Shown in pieces: positions 59,621-64,000 of a DNA stretch of 64,000 bases. Below the pieces are notes generated by a model that was not told the DNA's origin, did not search any database, and was given only the letters and a program-made list of their open reading frames with translations. The DNA comes from Polytrichum commune (lineage: Eukaryota; Streptophyta; Polytrichopsida; Polytrichales; Polytrichaceae). A program made the translations under genes and the position numbers. The stretch covers positions 19,860,527 through 19,924,526 of the forward strand of contig OX485808.1 in the NCBI GenBank assembly GCA_950295325.1, given 5' to 3'. How positions within the stretch are numbered: position 1 is the stretch's first letter; each line of letters opens with the position of its first letter.

Positions 59621-60513
59621 TTGGTCTATCATACACACCCTAGTAGTGACCCTTGTTTGTCGATGGTTATAAGAAAGAAAAACAAAACATGGAACTTGTA
59701 AAATGTTGGAGTCATGACAATGAAACTTGAAAAATTAAACCTTGACTTAGAAGCAAAAAACTATTTGTGAAGTCTTGTTCTCTCCGTCATTTTAGCATGA
59801 CGCATTCATATTTCCAATATATATCATGAATGAATGACGAAATCAATGAAAAAAAAATCCCCTTAAACCTTATTAAATGCTTTCATCCAAGTAAATAAAT
59901 TTATGGCGACTCCAGTGATGAACTGACCTCATTCTTATGATATTGAAATTTGATGATATAAGAAAAAGGAAAACAAAAGAAAAACAAAAAGACATGTTTA
60001 AGGCATTTAGGCATCAAATAAGTACCTCACTTTGGTCCCCAAGTGCACACATGGTGTCCGCATTGTAACTTGAGGAATAGGAAAAGGATTGATTGGCATA
60101 AAACAGTTAAAGAGGACCATAAAGCTCCTCTGGTTGCTCATCAAAGCATCTTGAATTCATTCAATGTTCGATGGTGTAATAAAAACTAATTGCTTATAGG
60201 AGCAATTTAGTGGTATTGTTGGAATTCTAAAGGGGCCAATTATAAGAACCCGGTTTTGGGCTTGGCCTTCTTGGAGTTGTAGCTTAGATTTGTCCTCTTG
60301 CTATTGAACTTATGTCGCTTTTGCTCCCCAAATACAAGAAACTACTTTGGACATAGCCGAGGTGAAGAACAAATTAAGACTCATGATGGTGGATCATTTA
60401 AGGGCTGAGAATCAACGCCTTTTCCATGACTGGGTCTTACGTTAGTCTCATCACTCTCATCTACATAGCACATTCTCTCATCATTTAAAACACACATAAA
60501 AGATTGCAACAAC
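59621..60513. other. No gene recognised
   Basis: AT-rich sequence without a recognised frame or repeat. Confidence 0.5.
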
Positions 60514-60915
60514 TACACCAAATATGATATTTGGTGTCACCGATTTTGATTGTCTTTCTCAATACTATTTGTAAACCGTGATGTAGTGTAACCAACACTA
60601 AATGTTAACCCAACATTATTTGTCATTCCTTTGTATTTAATATATATGTATATATATATTGGGGGGGGGGGGCATTATAGATTCACAGTGTTGTAATTAC
60701 TGTCATTTACCAAGTGATATTTCATCCAATTTTCAATCATCCATGACAATATTTCATCACAAGTTGCTGACAAGAGAAGGTAGGGTTTGGCTCAATGGAT
60801 GAAGTCATCCATCAACCATGACAGTATTAGTTCACTTATTCATAAGAAATATCATCCCAAAAGTTACCATAGTGACATTAAATACCATATGACACTAAAT
60901 ACCATATTTAGTGTA
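60514..60915 (+). mobile_element. Palindromic-end MITE, copy 3
   Basis: Starts TACACCAAATATGATATTTG and ends ACCATATTTAGTGTA, with TA at both borders. It shares all internal blocks with copies 1 and 2. A (TA)n/G12 tract (60640-60672) expanded inside it, which explains its greater length of 402 bp. Confidence 0.85.
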
Positions 60916-60969
60916 CTTGCTCACTTCAGAAATAAAGGAATGGTGGGTTCCATGTCGTGTGGAAAACCA

Positions 60970-61265
60970 CCTTCACTCCAAAATGTAAGGTATGTGGGTG
61001 TTATTTGGTTCCTTTTCATACTCTCCAACTTTTGCCAATTAGATTTACGGAACGAAACATAAGTTGCATTAGCAAATCTACAATGAAGCATAAGTCATCC
61101 CAATTATATTCATTATTGAGTGTGGAGTACTTAATAAAATTAGAAGACATAATCCAATCTCATTTAACCATGCGTCATTCTAATGTTTGTTCTTTGATCC
61201 TTATTGAATTGCACAATTGGGGATTGACTAAGAAAAGTGGCCGAATAACACGTGCATCCCTTAGT
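60970..61265 (+). repeat. Dispersed family C with block F
   Basis: Block F at about 60985-61085 followed by the C core ('attcattattgagtgtggag', 'ataatccaatctca'), the same arrangement as at 23300-23715. Confidence 0.6.
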
Positions 61266-63575
61266 AGTCATTAACTACAAATTGGGAGGGGATTTTAGAA
61301 ATAGAGTAAGTTGCAAACTTCTTAGGGTCAAGTTCCTTGGAGCAAACCAACTCACCAAAATACCTTTTTTGACTTCATGGTCAAAGACGCGTTCATTAAG
61401 GATTGATGAAGGCTTAAAGCCTAGCCCCCCCCCCCCTCCACACACAACACACGGATAAATACTCCAAAATTGCGACGTATGTTGATAAGGCCACCGGCAT
61501 GGTCAATGTTATCCATGAAATGAAGAGTTTTGATTGGATGATAGCTTAGATGTTACTTAGAAAAGCAACATACACATTCTCACCATGTCTCCTGGAGACA
61601 CCTTGAGAGCTTATGAGGGCATTGTAGGCATACAAACATCCTTGCCACCCCCTCCCATGGAACTTGACCATTATGGTGAGAGGGAGTTCTCGCATACGAG
61701 TGTACCTTACACTCATCCAACATAAAAGCTTGATCCTCTATAGGTGTGTGACAAATTATCTCAAATGACTTGGACTAGACTAATTCGAGGACTTTAAAGC
61801 GAATCCCAACATTAATTCCAATTTTCTTAAAGTCCAAGACACATATTGTTTTGAGGTTTCTACAATGGATGAATGAGACATACGATCGTATGCAATAATT
61901 CCCTATCGCTCTATTTTAGTACATGAATTAACTCAACTATCATTTTTGAGAAAGTTTTTGAGAGGTAGAGCTCAAATTTGTTTATTTATTCTCAACCCTT
62001 TTTCTCCGAGGGGTGCACTTCATTGAGGATAGAAAGTTTAGGCCACCATTGACGTTGATGGCCTTTCATTCCATTTGCCACCATAATTTCTTTGACAAGT
62101 CACTCACAAAGAGTAGCTAACTTCAATACAAGGTTATGTGTGAAGTCACCCAAGTTAGAATTAGCATGCAAAAAGCGTGGGGTCTAGGCTATTAAAAAAA
62201 CTTGTGATTCTAGATTGGCATGCTAGGATTAGCAGGCCAAGCTAGTCTTGCATAGGCCAATCCAAGGTTCAGGGTGATGGGTCCCATGTTCATACCCTAC
62301 TTGGATCCTAAACTTTCTCAATTTTCTTAAGATAGACAAAGATCATCCAAGGAGATTCACAGAACTTTCAAAATTGGGCTTCAACAAAAGAGAGTCCAAT
62401 GGGCTCTCCATAGAAAGGTTTCATCAAACTCTTGGTTTGTTCCCTCTTTGAGAGACTTTACAGATAAAGATGGGAGGTGTTTAAGGTTATTTCTCTATTT
62501 TAATCCTAAATTGTCAAACATAATGAGAGTTTTCTATATAACATTATCATGTAGAATTTAGTCAAATATTTTCTTGTTTTCACTTCATATGGTTACTTTG
62601 TTTGAATATAGTTTTGGTCTTATACAAGTATCAACCAAGTAAACATTGACTTTATTAGGTACTTGTTGCCAGTACGTACAAACTCAATTTACTTGATAAA
62701 AAAAATGGTCTTCTCGGTGAAAAGTAGAATCAGCTCATAACACCAAATGATTATTTGCACTAATTCAAGAACATGGGATAACAAGAACTTGGGGTTTATA
62801 GGTTGGGCATCTATTATATATTGGACACAATATTGTCAATTTGGAACACTCCAAGTCCTTACTACTGCAATTTATCAATTTAATGAAACTTGCTAATATT
62901 CAAAATTCGCATTAATGTTAAGTCCCCATAAAGGGAGAGCTTCCATGTAGGTCGTTCGCCATCATATTCTAGTGGGAATAAGGACAAGCTTGTCCAAATG
63001 TAGATGGAATATGGTGGGGTAGGGTTTCATATGTGCAAAACTATCTACTCTTATCTTCTCAAATCCAGGTCCACTTACTAAACCTCCTCCTATGCTTAAA
63101 TCCCATCTTCAATCTTTTGGTGACTAGCACCTATAGGTTTAAAAGTGCTTTGTTGGGCACGTGGAAGTTTAATGGCTCATGCCCATAGTCCTCCACATTC
63201 TAGTAGGCTGCCATAATGTGGTTAGTTGAAGGCTTGTGCTTATCTACATGAGAACACCTTCTACCCCCTATATTCTAGAATATGGTGGGCAAGCGGCCTA
63301 CATGAAAACTCACCTCAAGTGGACTAACAACGACTTTTAGTTTTTACTATTCCGAATAGTGAAACCTGACTGTTTGATCATATTGTAGAAAACTCAAACC
63401 TTAATCATGTGTTAAATCTCAATGTGACTCCATGGTATGAATATTAAAGCTCCTAACTTGATTGTAGACAATACTTGGAGTCACATTAAATATTATGGTA
63501 ATACTTGGGTCCATCATATAATATTAAATCTTAGTTCATTAAAAATTAAAATGTCATACTATACCACGAATCGGT
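61266..63575. other. No gene recognised
   Basis: Holds C13 at 61424-61436 and repeat G copy 2 at about 61700-61915. The rest is unassigned. Confidence 0.5.
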
Positions 63576-63953
63576 TTAGGTCCACGGTGTTGGCACCGGG
63601 CATCCTACTACTAACCCTATTTTAACCTCGTATAAACCCACTATACTACAACTCGAAAGCAAGTCTAGGTAATGAAACCCCATTAGAACATTTAATGGAG
63701 TTAATAAGACCACGGTTTGGTGTAACATGAAAGTTTCAAGTATTGGGTTTGAACTTCCAACCAATTCTCGCACAATGTTGTGTTCATTGCCTTTGCATGC
63801 CCCGGTTCTTTTCCACAATCTCAAGTAAACGTCAACATGATTCCCAAGTGCCCGATTTCCTACGAATGGGATGGAGACTTGTGGAGTCTTTGCTAACGTA
63901 GGCTCCGTGTGTCCCGTGATTGTAAACGCATGCAAATGACCTCGGCGGAGCAT
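63576..63953 (-). CDS. Hypothetical 125-residue frame
   Basis: A minus-strand frame in slightly GC-richer DNA at the window edge. It contains PFVGNRALGNHVDVYLRLWK and a hydrophobic C-terminal half. No domain recognised, and no splice context visible. It could be the edge of a gene or retroelement beyond 64000. Confidence 0.2.
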   Translation of the reverse strand: MLRRGHLHAFTITGHTEPTLAKTPQVSIPFVGNRALGNHVDVYLRLWKRTGACKGNEHNIVRELVGSSNPILETFMLHQTVVLLTPLNVLMGFHYLDLLSSCSIVGLYEVKIGLVVGCPVPTPWT

Positions 63954-64000
63954 GTCTCGGTCTTGGTGCCCAAGGCTAGACCAAAATCGCCCTTGCTTAT

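Noticed and set aside
1-64000. CRISPR array, prophage or bacterial operon
   Set aside because: No regularly spaced identical repeats with unique spacers, no dense co-directional frames and no ribosome binding sites; the content is eukaryotic repeats.

Overview
The window looks like nuclear DNA of a land plant with a large, repeat-rich genome. It is AT-rich and full of microsatellites and long G or C homopolymer runs. Recognisable protein remnants are all transposon-derived: Ty1/copia, Ty3/gypsy, LINE, an IS630/mariner-type DD34E transposase and a Tc1-type DD34E transposase. The species cannot be named from the sequence. A non-seed plant (fern, lycophyte or bryophyte) is my guess, resting only on the Tc1-type element and on the style of the LINE reverse transcriptase. 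I found no intact host protein-coding gene, no tRNA or rRNA gene and no CRISPR array.

Layout. 1-11 kb: an old dispersed element (1113-2423) carrying an array of covarying hairpins (1607-1969), a LINE 3' remnant (5340-5855), a PIF/Harbinger-like MITE (6437-6685), a foldback MITE with 84-bp inverted ends (9197-9533) and a 934-bp element with iterated subterminal motifs (10100-11033). 11-16.6 kb: a gypsy pol scrap (minus strand) and an internally deleted copia element with a possible LTR. 16.7-20.4 kb: a 2.34-kb IS630/mariner-type transposon (17366-19703) with a decayed minus-strand transposase, flanked on both sides by copies of a MITE whose ends are palindromic. 21.1-22.2 kb: a tRNA-derived SINE beside a GC-richer patch that may hold decayed host exons. 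25.5-26.5 kb: a Tc1-type transposase pseudogene. 29.3-30.7 kb: a second copy of the element seen at 1.1-2.4 kb. 33.05-34.45 kb and 38.1-39.06 kb: internally deleted relatives of the 17.4-kb transposon, one interrupted by a hAT-like MITE that left an 8-bp target duplication. 36.1 and 52.65 kb: two Tourist-like MITEs of one family. 41.3-42 kb: a GC island with G-quadruplex motifs. 46.16-46.69 kb: another element with an 8-bp duplication. 55.5-58.5 kb: LINE C-terminal half (minus strand). 60.5-60.9 kb: third copy of the palindromic-end MITE. An unclassified degenerate repeat family recurs at least ten times throughout.

The genes do not form a pathway. What links the parts is transposition. One transposon family can be followed from a nearly complete copy to deleted, rearranged and nested-into derivatives, and several MITE families carry readable target-site duplications. 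All boundaries were read by eye; repeat-family coordinates marked 'about' are approximate.
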